This document shows, piece by piece, positions 14,970 to 22,551 of a stretch of 35,385 bases of DNA. Origin of the DNA: CAZEHS01 sp964649745 (lineage in GTDB: Bacteria > Bacillota > Clostridia > Peptostreptococcales > Acidaminobacteraceae); contig CAZYQI010000032.1 in NCBI GenBank assembly GCA_964649745.1, positions 1 through 35,385 of the forward strand. Direction: 5' to 3'. A model generated the notes under the pieces. That model was not told where the DNA came from. It saw only the letters and a list, made by a program, of their open reading frames with translations, and made no database searches. Position numbers and translations under genes: made by a program. Position 1 is the stretch's first letter. Every line of letters starts with the position of its first letter.

Positions 14970-15078
14970 CTCTTATCCAGAGCGGCGGAGGGACTGGCCC
15001 AATGATGCCCGGCAACCGGTGATAGAAATATCTCACGGTGCCAATTCCAGCAGTACGATGTACTGGGAGATGAGAGAG
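14970..15078 (+). ncRNA. SAM-I riboswitch (S box) before luxS
   Basis: The S-box core is plain: CTCTTATCCAGAG, then GGCGGAGGGACTGGCCC, GATGCCCGGCAACC, GGTGCCAATTCCAGCAG and a closing GAGATGAGAG that pairs with the 5' end. A terminator hairpin follows within 30 bases, giving SAM-dependent termination of the luxS transcript. Confidence 0.95.
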
Positions 15079-15103
15079 GACTAAAAGGCTGCAAAAGGCC
15101 ACT

Positions 15104-15132
15104 AAACCCTCTTTCAATACGAAAGGGGGTTT
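15104..15132 (+). terminator. Expression-platform terminator of the luxS SAM riboswitch
   Basis: AAACCCTCTTT (15104-15114) pairs with AAAGGGGGTTT (15122-15132), followed by a short T-rich stretch. Confidence 0.7.
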
Positions 15133-15134
15133 CT

Positions 15135-15209
15135 ATTATCAGTAAGAAGAACGTGTTCGTGTCGCCGGCTGCAGAGGATATCATTGAAGATTTGAAGCAG
15201 GCTTTTTAA
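15135..15209 (+). other. Protein-like remnant between riboswitch and luxS
   Basis: An open frame ending in TAA at 15207-15209 reads SKKNVFVSPAAEDIIEDLKQAF near its end. It looks like real protein sequence, but no ATG, GTG or TTG start fits; only an ATT after AGGGGG is available. It may be the last scrap of a deleted gene once controlled by this riboswitch, or a chance frame. Confidence 0.25.
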
Positions 15210-15245
15210 AGAGCTATTGATAAAAAACCCAACAAGGAGGACACC

Positions 15246-15719
15246 ATGAAGAGAATAGACAGCTTTACCATCGACCATACCCGCTTGAATAAAGGACTGT
15301 ACGTGTCCCGTACCGATCAGGTGGGTGCCGAAACCCTCACCACCTTTGATCTGAGAATGAAGGTGCCCAATCGGGAAATTTTGGACAACGGTGCGGTCCA
15401 CACCTTGGAGCATTTGATAGCAACCTATTTGCGCAATGACAGAGACCTTGGCGGAGAGATTGTTTATTTCGGCCCCATGGGGTGCCTGACGGGAATGTAC
15501 CTGATTGTGCGTGGCAAATATGAATCCCGTGAGATCCTGCCCTTTGTGTTGCAAGCCTTCCGGTTTGCGGCAGAGTATCAGGGGGATATTCCCGGGGTCA
15601 GCGAGGTGGAGTGCGGTACCTACAAGCTGCATAATCTTGAGGGGGCAAGGGCAGAGGCCTTGGCGTACCTGAATGTCCTTGACCATGCAGATGACAGAAA
15701 CCTCACTTATCCCAGTTGA
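15246..15719 (+). CDS. luxS: S-ribosylhomocysteine lyase
   Basis: 157 residues, the full family length. This cytoplasmic metalloenzyme splits S-ribosylhomocysteine into homocysteine and DPD, the precursor of autoinducer-2, as the second step of S-adenosylhomocysteine recycling. The metal ligands H52 and H56 lie in the HTLEH motif with catalytic E55; C123 is in VECGTYKLHN and the catalytic C80 is in GPMGC. The start follows AAGGAGG seven bases upstream. A SAM-I riboswitch and terminator precede it, so expression should rise when SAM is low. No pfs/mtnN gene is adjacent. In this setting the primary role is probably methionine recovery; AI-2 signalling is possible but unsupported here. Confidence 0.97.
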   Translation: MKRIDSFTIDHTRLNKGLYVSRTDQVGAETLTTFDLRMKVPNREILDNGAVHTLEHLIATYLRNDRDLGGEIVYFGPMGCLTGMYLIVRGKYESREILPFVLQAFRFAAEYQGDIPGVSEVECGTYKLHNLEGARAEALAYLNVLDHADDRNLTYPS

Positions 15720-15870
15720 CGGTTTTTCAGGAATTGTAGTTTATATAAACATTTCCAGTCTACGCCTCAAGAGATCTGAGAACCCTACTAGTCCGGAGGT
15801 TCATTACTACAGCAGGGTACTTCAGTAAGGGAATACTGGAGTAAAATCTGAAATTAAAAAAAGCGATATC
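15720..15870. other. luxS-hom spacer, upstream part
   Basis: One imperfect hairpin is visible (ACTTCAGTA with TACTGGAGT, 15820-15843) without a U-run. I see no gene, and no clear terminator for luxS. Confidence 0.4.
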
Positions 15871-15873
15871 CTA

Positions 15874-15903
15874 TTGACCTGCTCGGGATTCCTGTGGTAC
15901 ACT
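15874..15903 (+). promoter_or_regulatory. Promoter of hom leader
   Basis: TTGACC (15874-15879) and TACACT (15898-15903) are 18 bp apart, 24 bases before the SAM riboswitch. Confidence 0.7.
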
Positions 15904-15926
15904 CAACAAAATTGAATAGGATACAA

Positions 15927-16031
15927 CTCTTATCAAGAGTGGCGGAGGGACTGGCCCTATGAAGCCCGGCAACCGGCGATGAAAATCGCGAGGTGCTAAT
16001 TCCAGCAGTACGAAAGTACTGAGAGATGAGG
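15927..16031 (+). ncRNA. SAM-I riboswitch before hom
   Basis: The S-box core GGCGGAGGGACTGGCCC, GAAGCCCGGCAACC and GTGCTAATTCCAGCAG is present. The ends CTCTTAT and ATGAGGG pair. The sequence is very similar to the riboswitch before metN over the first 40 bases. A terminator follows. Confidence 0.95.
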
Positions 16032-16056
16032 GAGGTTAATTGCTTTTGATATTCAG

Positions 16057-16087
16057 CCTCTTTCTCAATAGAAAGAGGTTTTTTTAT
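16057..16087 (+). terminator. Expression-platform terminator of the hom riboswitch
   Basis: CCTCTTTC (16057-16064) pairs perfectly with GAAAGAGG (16071-16078), followed by TTTTTTT. Confidence 0.85.
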
Positions 16088-16108
16088 TTCAGAAAGCGGG
16101 GATGGGTC

Positions 16109-17419
16109 ATGGAACGTATTAAGATTGCATTGCTGGGTTTGGGGTCTGTGGGCTCCGGCGTGTGGAGTATCCTGAGGGAAGGACGTCAGGAGCTGGAGTC
16201 TAATACCGGAGTTGAGCTGGAAATTGCCGGGGTGTTGGTACAAAACCCAGATAAGTCTCGCAGCGCCAGGGTTCCGGAGGCTCTGCTGACGACGGATTTT
16301 GAAGAGATTATCGGAAATTCTGAGATTGCGGTGGTGGTGGAGCTGATCGGCGGCATTGAACCGGCCCGGGAATATGTTCTGAGAGCCTTGAAAAACGGGA
16401 AACACGTGGTTACGGCGAATAAGGCTCTCATTGCCCTGCATGGAGCCGAGCTTCAAAGGCAGGCCGACGCCGCAGGGGTTTTCTTGCGGTATGAAGCCAG
16501 CGTGTGCGGAGGCATCCCCATTGTCAGTGCGCTGAACGAGGGGCTTTCCGCGGAGAAAATAACCGGGATTACCGGAATTATCAACGGAACCACCAACTAT
16601 ATCCTCTCAAGAATGTCTCTGGGAGGGTTAACCTATGAAGAAGCACTGGAAGAAGCCCAGGCCAAGGGCTATGCTGAGGCGGACCCCACAGCGGATGTGG
16701 AGGGCTTTGATGCTCTTCACAAGCTGCGAATACTGACCCGGCTGGCTTATGGCGCCGACATACCGGAAAAGGCGGTTCAGCGGGAAGGAATTACCGGCAT
16801 TACTCCAGCGGATATTGAATATGCCGAGTCCCAGGGCTATCGCATCAAGCTTTTGGCGGTATCCCGACGGGTAAAAGGGCAGTTGGAGCTGCGGGTCACC
16901 CCTGCGATGATTCCCGCCTCCCATGGACTGGCCAAGGTGGAGGACAGCTTCAATGCCGTTGCTCTGCAGGGAGAAGCGGCCGGAGAGCTGACCTTCACCG
17001 GCCGGGGAGCCGGGGATATGCCCACCGGCAGTGCGGTGGTGGCGGATATTGCATGGATCCTGCGCAGCCATTGTCGGGGAAGGAAGCCGGAAGCACCGGC
17101 GAAACGCCATCGCCCGGAGCTGGGCGCTGTAACAGAAAGCACACCCACTCCCTGGTACCTGAGAATGGATCTGAACACTCCCCGGGGCCAGGCCCACCGG
17201 GTGCTTCGTCTGATGACGGAAAGCGGTGTCAAGGTGATGGAGCTGAAGGAACAGACGGATTCAGCGGGAAACCAGACCTTTCTGATCCGCACCGGCTGTG
17301 CCAGGGAACGGGATGTACGGCAGGCAGTGGAAACCTTTCAGACGATTCACCGGTCTGTTCGCTCTTTGAACCTGATTCGCATCGAACCCATGCCGGGGTA
17401 TCCCCCGGTTATCCATTGA
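16109..17419 (+). CDS. hom: Homoserine dehydrogenase
   Basis: 436 residues. It reduces aspartate semialdehyde to homoserine with NAD(P)H in the branch to methionine and threonine. The N-terminal Rossmann fold has GLGSVGSG (residues 9-16). HVVTANKALIA and the catalytic region YAEADPTADVEGFDALHKL are intact. A C-terminal ACT-like domain (about 350-430) begins near YLRMDLNTPRGQAHRV and suggests amino-acid feedback control. The frame is open from 16040, through the riboswitch terminator, but the ATG at 16109 follows a GCGGGGA site and aligns with the family N-terminus. A SAM-I riboswitch directly upstream links this copy to methionine supply; lack of thrB/thrC neighbours fits that. No clear terminator follows. 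Confidence 0.95.
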   Translation: MERIKIALLGLGSVGSGVWSILREGRQELESNTGVELEIAGVLVQNPDKSRSARVPEALLTTDFEEIIGNSEIAVVVELIGGIEPAREYVLRALKNGKHVVTANKALIALHGAELQRQADAAGVFLRYEASVCGGIPIVSALNEGLSAEKITGITGIINGTTNYILSRMSLGGLTYEEALEEAQAKGYAEADPTADVEGFDALHKLRILTRLAYGADIPEKAVQREGITGITPADIEYAESQGYRIKLLAVSRRVKGQLELRVTPAMIPASHGLAKVEDSFNAVALQGEAAGELTFTGRGAGDMPTGSAVVADIAWILRSHCRGRKPEAPAKRHRPELGAVTESTPTPWYLRMDLNTPRGQAHRVLRLMTESGVKVMELKEQTDSAGNQTFLIRTGCARERDVRQAVETFQTIHRSVRSLNLIRIEPMPGYPPVIH

Positions 17420-17640
17420 AAGCCATAGTCGGAAGCCGTTGAAGGCGCTCAAAGCCGTAAGCGGCGATAAGGGTGCGTGAAGATACATGGCAAACTCTCC
17501 CTTGGCCGTTAGGCATCAAATAACGTTCAATGATAAACCAAAACTCTGTTGCTATGCGTCGCGTGTTCATAAAACGATGCGGGGTAGGGAATAGCGGTCA
17601 AACAGATTGATTCAAGGATAGAAAACCTATCTTTTTAGAA
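17420..17640. other. Spacer between hom and cysK without recognised features
   Basis: I see no gene, tRNA or riboswitch here. There is only a weak 5-bp hairpin followed by five T (GATAG...CTATC near 17618-17637), which might end hom transcription. Confidence 0.3.
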
Positions 17641-17650
17641 ATAAACATAC

Positions 17651-17679
17651 TTGACAGATATGAATATATGATTTAAGAT
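17651..17679 (+). promoter_or_regulatory. Promoter of cysK
   Basis: A perfect TTGACA (17651-17656) and TAAGAT (17674-17679) are 17 bp apart in an AT-rich stretch 56 bases upstream of cysK. AT-rich dyads around and downstream could hold an Rrf2/CymR operator, but I cannot define one. Confidence 0.7.
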
Positions 17680-17734
17680 GAATTAACAGATAAAACATAT
17701 AAAAATAGTACACTATATAAAAGGAGGCACCACC

Positions 17735-18670
17735 ATGGCAAAGATCGCTAAAAGCCTGACAGATCTTATCGGCAGCACACCGCTATTAGAACTAGGCAAC
17801 TTCAGCCGAAATGAAGGCCTTGAAAAAGGTATTGTGGCAAAGCTGGAATATTTCAATCCCGGGGGCAGCGTGAAGGACCGGATCGGATACGCCCTGATAA
17901 CCGACGCGGAGGAAAAGGGCCTCCTGAAACCCGGCGGCACCATCATCGAGCCCACCAGCGGCAATACAGGAATTGCACTGGCTTTTGTATCGGCGACCAA
18001 GGGATATAAGCTGATCCTCACCATGCCCGAAACCATGAGCGTGGAACGGCGGAACCTTCTGAAGGCTCTGGGAGCGGAGCTGATTCTCACCCCCGGGGCA
18101 GAAGGGATGAAGGGGGCCATCAAGGCAGCGGAGGAATTGGCGGCCAATACGGCGGGCTCTTATCTGCCTCAACAGTTCAACAATCCCGCCAATGCGGAAA
18201 TTCACCGCAAAACCACAGCAGAAGAAATCTGGAAGGATACCGACGGACAGGTGGATATCATCGTGGCAGGGGTCGGCACCGGCGGCACCATCACCGGCGT
18301 GGGCGAAGCGCTGAAGGCAAAGAAGCCCGGGCTTAAGGTTGTAGCGGTGGAGCCTGATGATTCTCCAGTGCTCTCCGGAGGAAGCCCCGGAGCCCATAAG
18401 ATTCAGGGGATCGGAGCAGGCTTTGTGCCAAAGGTGCTGAATCCGGAAATCATTGATGAAATCATACGGGTAAAAAACGATGAGGCTTTTGACACCTCCC
18501 GCAAGCTCTCGAAAACGGAAGGGCTACTGGTGGGAATCTCATCCGGCGCAGCGGCATTTGCAGCGGTAGAACTGGCCAAGCGGCCCGAGAACAAAGGGAA
18601 AACCATCGTGGTCATCCTGCCGGACACCGGTGAACGGTATCTTTCCACACCGCTGTTCCAGGAAGTTTAA
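17735..18670 (+). CDS. cysK: O-acetylserine sulfhydrylase (cysteine synthase A)
   Basis: 311 residues, the normal length. The PLP enzyme makes cysteine from O-acetylserine and sulfide in the cytoplasm. The PLP lysine is K47 in NPGGSVKDR. The substrate loop PTSGNTG (about 72-78) and the phosphate-binding GTGGTITG segment (about 180-187) are present, as is the C-terminal GISSGAA motif. The start follows AAAAGGAGG seven bases upstream. Its promoter has no SAM riboswitch; the Rrf2 regulator at 21382, CymR-like, is a plausible controller. A SAM riboswitch begins only 15 bases after its stop, so metNIQ may be transcribed as a continuation of cysK, with SAM deciding read-through. Confidence 0.96.
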   Translation: MAKIAKSLTDLIGSTPLLELGNFSRNEGLEKGIVAKLEYFNPGGSVKDRIGYALITDAEEKGLLKPGGTIIEPTSGNTGIALAFVSATKGYKLILTMPETMSVERRNLLKALGAELILTPGAEGMKGAIKAAEELAANTAGSYLPQQFNNPANAEIHRKTTAEEIWKDTDGQVDIIVAGVGTGGTITGVGEALKAKKPGLKVVAVEPDDSPVLSGGSPGAHKIQGIGAGFVPKVLNPEIIDEIIRVKNDEAFDTSRKLSKTEGLLVGISSGAAAFAAVELAKRPENKGKTIVVILPDTGERYLSTPLFQEV

Positions 18671-18684
18671 AAAACTGAATAAAA

Positions 18685-18790
18685 CTCTTATCAAGAGTGG
18701 CGGAGGGACTGGCCCTATGATGCCCGGCAACCGGCGATTACATTCGCGAGGTGCCAAATCCAGCAGCGCGGACGCGCTGAAAGATGAGAG
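18685..18790 (+). ncRNA. SAM-I riboswitch between cysK and metN
   Basis: All S-box core elements are present (GGCGGAGGGACTGGCCC, GATGCCCGGCAACC, GGTGCCAAATCCAGCAG) and the ends CTCTTAT and ATGAGAG pair. It starts 15 bases after the cysK stop. I see no promoter in that gap. Confidence 0.95.
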
Positions 18791-18817
18791 AGGTTCACAG
18801 GCCCAATCTGTGCATTC

Positions 18818-18846
18818 GCCTCTTTCTTTCCTTGAAAGAGGCTTTT
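18818..18846 (+). terminator. Expression-platform terminator of the metN riboswitch
   Basis: GCCTCTTTC (18818-18826) pairs perfectly with GAAAGAGGC (18834-18842), followed by TTTT. Confidence 0.82.
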
Positions 18847-18888
18847 CAATTGGATAAAAAGCGAATAAAAACGAAAGGGGACAACGCC

Positions 18889-19668
18889 GTGATCAAAATC
18901 GATAATCTTAAAAAAACGTACAAATCTCACAACACGGAGGTTCAGGCCCTGGACGGGGTCAGTTTGGATATTGCAAAGGGCGACATCTTCGGCGTCATCG
19001 GCTTCAGCGGTGCCGGAAAATCCAGCCTGATCCGGTGCATCAACCGCCTGGAGGAACCCGACAGCGGAACCATAACGGTGGGGGGAACCGAAATCACAGC
19101 CCTGAACCAACAGGATCTGCGGCACGCACGGAGTAAGATCGGCATGATATTCCAGCATTTCAACCTCTTCGATTCCCGTACGGTACTACAGAACGTGGCC
19201 TTTCCCCTGGAGGTGGCGGGATATCCTCCCGGACGAATCGAGGAACGGGCTCGGGAAATCATTGCCCTGGTGGGGCTCTCGGACAAAACCGATGTGTACC
19301 CCTCCCAGCTCAGTGGCGGACAAAAACAGCGGGTGGGAATTGCCCGAGCCTTGGCCAACGGGCCGGATGTGCTTCTGTGTGACGAAGCCACCTCGGCTCT
19401 GGATCCATTGACCACCTTTTCCATCCTGGAGCTCCTTAGGGATCTGAATCGGAAGCTGAACCTCACCATTCTCCTCATCACCCACGAACTGGACGTCCTT
19501 CGGCATATCTGCAACCATATGGCAGTCATCGAAAACGGACGCATCGTTGAAACCGGCACGGTACAACAGCTGTTCAAGAATCCTGAAAGTGAAACAGGAC
19601 AGCGGTTCGTTCAGATTCTTGAAAACTTTCGGAACACGGAAGGCTTTGAAAGGGGGGAGGGCATATGA
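18889..19668 (+). CDS. metN: Methionine ABC transporter ATP-binding protein, short form
   Basis: 259 residues. This is the cytoplasmic ATPase subunit of the MetNIQ methionine importer. Walker A is GFSGAGKSS (38-46), the signature LSGGQKQR is present, Walker B is LLCDEATSALD and the switch is the ITHE histidine. Typical MetN proteins are about 340 residues with a C-terminal NIL domain that binds methionine and inhibits transport; that domain is missing here because the protein ends soon after the ATPase core. The GTG at 18889 follows AAAGGGG eight bases upstream; the longer frame from 18784 would run through the riboswitch terminator and is rejected. The stop overlaps the metI start (ATGA). 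Control is by the SAM-I riboswitch upstream. Confidence 0.93.
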   Translation: MIKIDNLKKTYKSHNTEVQALDGVSLDIAKGDIFGVIGFSGAGKSSLIRCINRLEEPDSGTITVGGTEITALNQQDLRHARSKIGMIFQHFNLFDSRTVLQNVAFPLEVAGYPPGRIEERAREIIALVGLSDKTDVYPSQLSGGQKQRVGIARALANGPDVLLCDEATSALDPLTTFSILELLRDLNRKLNLTILLITHELDVLRHICNHMAVIENGRIVETGTVQQLFKNPESETGQRFVQILENFRNTEGFERGEGI

Positions 19669-20333
19669 ACCCGGATCTTCTCGGACTGGTATGGACTGCC
19701 TTGGGGGAAACCGCCTATATGACGGTGGTTTCCACTCTGATCGCCCTTCTGCTGGGGCTCCCCTTGGGAATCATACTGGTCATCACCGATAAGGGTCACC
19801 TGCTGGAAAACCCCAGGGTCAACAGCATTCTGGGAACCTTCATCAATGCCCTGCGTTCCTTCCCCTCCCTGATTCTCATCATTCTTCTTTTGCCCCTTTC
19901 CCGGCTGATTGTGGGAACCACCTTGGGATCTGCGGCGGCGATTGTGCCGCTGGCCATCGGCTCGGCTCCCTTTGTGGCACGGATCTTTGAAAACAGCCTG
20001 AAGCAGGTGGAACGGGGAAAAATTGAGGCAGCATTGGCTCTGGGGGCGGGCACGAAGAAAATCATCCGAGATGTTCTGATTCCCGAGGCCCTGCCATCCC
20101 TGGTGCGGGGGTTCACCATCTCCATCATCACCATCATCGGCTTCACCACCATCGCCGGAGTCATTGGCGGGGGCGGCCTGGGCAGCCTGGCCATCCGTTT
20201 CGGCTACCAGCGCTATCGGGACGATATCATGGTGGCCACGGTTCTCATCCTGATCCTAATGGTACAGGGGGTACAAAAGGGCGGCGATCTCATCGCTGCC
20301 GGCATCAACAAACAACGCCATAAATTTGACTGA
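19665..20333 (+). CDS. metI: Methionine ABC transporter permease
   Basis: 222 residues, the usual length. It has about five membrane helices and the ABC permease EAA loop, seen as EAALALGAGTKKIIRDVLIPEALP (about residues 124-147), which contacts the MetN ATPase. It starts at an ATG overlapping the metN stop and follows GGGGAGGG. It forms the membrane channel of MetNIQ. The solute-binding metQ gene starts 54 bases downstream in the same operon. Confidence 0.95.
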   Translation: MNPDLLGLVWTALGETAYMTVVSTLIALLLGLPLGIILVITDKGHLLENPRVNSILGTFINALRSFPSLILIILLLPLSRLIVGTTLGSAAAIVPLAIGSAPFVARIFENSLKQVERGKIEAALALGAGTKKIIRDVLIPEALPSLVRGFTISIITIIGFTTIAGVIGGGGLGSLAIRFGYQRYRDDIMVATVLILILMVQGVQKGGDLIAAGINKQRHKFD

Positions 20334-20387
20334 TCCAGTCAATGAATAGTGGAAAATAAAACAACCAAAACAAAAGGAGGATTCATC

Positions 20388-21221
20388 ATGAAAAAAGCAC
20401 TTATACTGGCACTTTCCGTTCTTACCCTTACAGGCCTCTTCACAGGCTGCGCCCCCAAGGCAGCGGAACCTGCTCCGGAAGCAGCCCCTGGAGCAGCAGA
20501 GCCGGTGACCGTCAAAATTGGAGCGGATCTGGTTCCCCACACGGAAATTTTAAATTTCATCAAACCCAAGCTGGCAGAAGAGGGTGTGAATCTGGAAATC
20601 ATCAATCTGGATGACGCGGATCAGCTGAATCCGGCGGTGCAGGACAAACAACTGGACGGCAACTACTTCCAGCATGTTCCGTACCTGGAGTCCGTAGCAA
20701 AGGAAAAGGGGTATGATTTCACCGTCCTGGCCAACGTCCATGTGGAACCCATCGGCCTCTATTCAGATAAGATAAAGAGCTTTGCTGATTTGAAGGACGG
20801 CGACACCATCGCCATTCCCAACAATCCCTCCAATGAATACCGGGCCCTGGTTTTTCTGCAGAACAACGGCCTTCTGAAAATCAAGGAGGGCATCAAGGAC
20901 TATGCGGCAACCCCGGCGGATATTGTAGAAAATCCCAAGAACCTGAAATTCGTCGAAGTGGACGCCGCTCAGCTTACCCGGGCCCTGCCGGATGTGGATG
21001 CGGCAGTCATCAACACAAACCGTATCCTGGAGGCTAAAATCGATCCCAACACCGCCCTGATCCGTGAGGATTCAAAATCCCCCTATGGCAATATCGTCGT
21101 CGTGCGCAAAGGAGATGAAACCCGTCCGGAGCTGATTAAGCTCAAGGAAGCCCTTCTCAGTGACGATGTGAAGAAATTCATCAATGAGAAATATGGAGTA
21201 GCAGTGGTTCCGGCGTTCTAG
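20388..21221 (+). CDS. metQ: Methionine-binding lipoprotein of the MetNIQ importer
   Basis: 277 residues. A signal peptide ends with the lipobox LFTGC (C21), anchoring the protein outside the cell membrane. The mature part is an NlpA/MetQ fold with the family segments VKIGADLVPHTEILNFIKP, the DGNYFQHVPYLE substrate region and NTNRILEAKIDP. The ATG at 20388 follows AAGGAGG eight bases upstream; an in-frame ATG at 20349 would spoil the signal peptide. Specificity for methionine rather than a related amino acid is inferred from family and the SAM riboswitch on the operon. A hairpin follows the stop. Confidence 0.95.
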   Translation: MKKALILALSVLTLTGLFTGCAPKAAEPAPEAAPGAAEPVTVKIGADLVPHTEILNFIKPKLAEEGVNLEIINLDDADQLNPAVQDKQLDGNYFQHVPYLESVAKEKGYDFTVLANVHVEPIGLYSDKIKSFADLKDGDTIAIPNNPSNEYRALVFLQNNGLLKIKEGIKDYAATPADIVENPKNLKFVEVDAAQLTRALPDVDAAVINTNRILEAKIDPNTALIREDSKSPYGNIVVVRKGDETRPELIKLKEALLSDDVKKFINEKYGVAVVPAF

Positions 21222-21235
21222 CCGATAAAGCTGCC

Positions 21236-21290
21236 GAAACGTCCGGATTCGAACCTGACATCAACAGCAGGTATCGGATCCGGACGTTTC
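21236..21290 (+). terminator. Hairpin after metQ
   Basis: GAAACGTCCGGAT (21236-21248) pairs perfectly with ATCCGGACGTTTC (21278-21290) over a 29-base loop. No long U-run follows, so its strength as a terminator is uncertain. Confidence 0.6.
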
Positions 21291-21310
21291 ATTAAGTACC
21301 CGACCTTGGA

Positions 21311-21339
21311 TTGACAAGCCCTTCGCTTTCCCGTACACT
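21311..21339 (+). promoter_or_regulatory. Promoter of the Rrf2 regulator
   Basis: A perfect TTGACA (21311-21316) and TACACT (21334-21339) are 17 bp apart, 43 bases before the start codon. Confidence 0.75.
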
Positions 21340-21381
21340 TTAATCAGACAGATAGGAATACTATAATTAAAGAGGTGCGGA

Positions 21382-21831
21382 ATGAAATTATCAACCAAAG
21401 GCAGGTACGGACTGCGCTGTATGCTGGATCTGGCGCTGAACTCCAACGGGGAACATGTGGCACTTTACACGATTGCGGAGCGGCAGGGGCTCTCCGTATT
21501 ATATCTTGAACAGGTGTTTTCAACCCTGCGAAAATCCGGGCTGGTGAAAAGTGTGAAAGGAGCCGGAGGTGGCTATTCCCTCAGTGAAAACCCGGCTAAT
21601 ATCACAGTGGGCTCCATTCTGCGGGTATTGGAGGGGGATATTTCCATCGTAAATACCCTGCCCCAGGAGGAGGGTGACCGGAAGAACCTTCTGGAGTACT
21701 GTATCCGCACCTCTCTGTGGACCCGGATTGACGACAGCGTCAACGGGATCATCGATGCCATGACTCTGGAGGATTTGGCCGAGGAAGCGCGGAAGATGGA
21801 TGCCAAGGAGAATTACATGTTCTATATTTGA
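21382..21831 (+). CDS. Rrf2-family regulator, CymR-like
   Basis: 149 residues. The N-terminal MKLSTKGRYGLRCMLDLA and the winged-helix segment YLEQVFSTLRKSGLVKSVKGAGGGYSL are standard Rrf2 features. The three-Cys cluster that holds an Fe-S centre in IscR and NsrR is absent; only one Cys remains in that half (LLEYCIRTSLW). CymR, the cysteine-metabolism repressor of Firmicutes, likewise lacks the cluster and works with cysteine synthase CysK. cysK is four genes upstream here, which makes a CymR-type role likely. The start follows AAAGAGGTG six bases upstream. It has its own consensus promoter. Target operators could not be defined by eye. Confidence 0.88.
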   Translation: MKLSTKGRYGLRCMLDLALNSNGEHVALYTIAERQGLSVLYLEQVFSTLRKSGLVKSVKGAGGGYSLSENPANITVGSILRVLEGDISIVNTLPQEEGDRKNLLEYCIRTSLWTRIDDSVNGIIDAMTLEDLAEEARKMDAKENYMFYI

Positions 21832-21915
21832 ATATATAATATGTTCGTATGCCGCAAAGGAATGCTCTTTGAGGTATACTTATTTTATTGACACTTTGTT
21901 CCAAGGAGGATGTTC

Positions 21916-22329
21916 GTGAAAAGCATAAAACCAGGTAGAGGTCCTTCGGGTTTAGGATTCATCGGATCATTATGCGCCATGGCGTTTGGGGTTTTCTGGA
22001 CCGTAATGGCGTTTTCCATGACCGCCAACGTCCAGGGAATAGTCAGCGTGGTTTTCCCGCTGTTCGGCATTGTGTTCATTGTTATGGCAGGGATACAGGC
22101 CGTCTATCATTATAAGAACGCAACCGCTAAGAACCGTTTTTCAGTGATGGATGTTACGGACTCTATTGAGGAAAGAGATCCCTCTGAAGAGTGGGTCCGG
22201 GAATCGGATGAGGATACACGACCTCCAAGACAGAGCACTCAGAATACAGAAACCCGTTTTTGTCCCTACTGTGGAACCGGCGCAGAAGCGGGGTATAAAT
22301 TTTGTAAACACTGTGGGAAGCCAATCTAG
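21916..22329 (+). CDS. Small membrane protein with C-terminal zinc ribbon
   Basis: 137 residues. Two membrane segments lie at about 15-35 and 45-65, followed by an acidic linker of about 45 residues. The C-terminus is a zinc-ribbon, FCPYCG ... FCKHCG, with two CxxC pairs about 15 residues apart. The function of this class is unknown. The GTG at 21916 is chosen because the AAGGAGG site (21903-21909) ends directly before the in-frame ATG at 21910, leaving no spacing for it. It has no clear partner among its neighbours. Confidence 0.75.
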   Translation: MKSIKPGRGPSGLGFIGSLCAMAFGVFWTVMAFSMTANVQGIVSVVFPLFGIVFIVMAGIQAVYHYKNATAKNRFSVMDVTDSIEERDPSEEWVRESDEDTRPPRQSTQNTETRFCPYCGTGAEAGYKFCKHCGKPI

Positions 22330-22551
22330 AAAGCGACAAATGATTTAAGCGAGATTCCCTCATGGAGCGCGTCGAGGATAGATGATTTCACCGGCATGTG
22401 CCGATTCGATAAGGATAAATGAGGAAGAGACCGTGTAGCAATAAAAGATTTGGGTATGAAACTGGATGCTGGGGCGGGTAACAAGGCGCCGGCAATGGGC
22501 CTTTGTCATTGGGGCCTTCGTTTCACAAGCCTGTACATTTGGAGGAAACGC
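22330..22551. other. 222-base leader before the REC-HDOD gene
   Basis: One terminator-like imperfect hairpin is visible at 22483-22518 (AAGGC...CAATG with CATTGGGGCCTT), along with CGGCATGTGCCG near 22393. I could not match the leader to a c-di-GMP or other known riboswitch, and no clear promoter was found. Confidence 0.3.

Noticed and set aside
17420..17640. Possible structured RNA or tRNA between hom and cysK
   Set aside because: No cloverleaf, riboswitch core or strong helix could be drawn by eye.
18784..18888. 35-residue N-terminal extension of MetN
   Set aside because: It runs through the SAM riboswitch's last helix and terminator; GTG at 18889 has a proper ribosome site.
22330..22551. 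c-di-GMP (GEMM) riboswitch before REC-HDOD
   Set aside because: The conserved GEMM core elements are absent.
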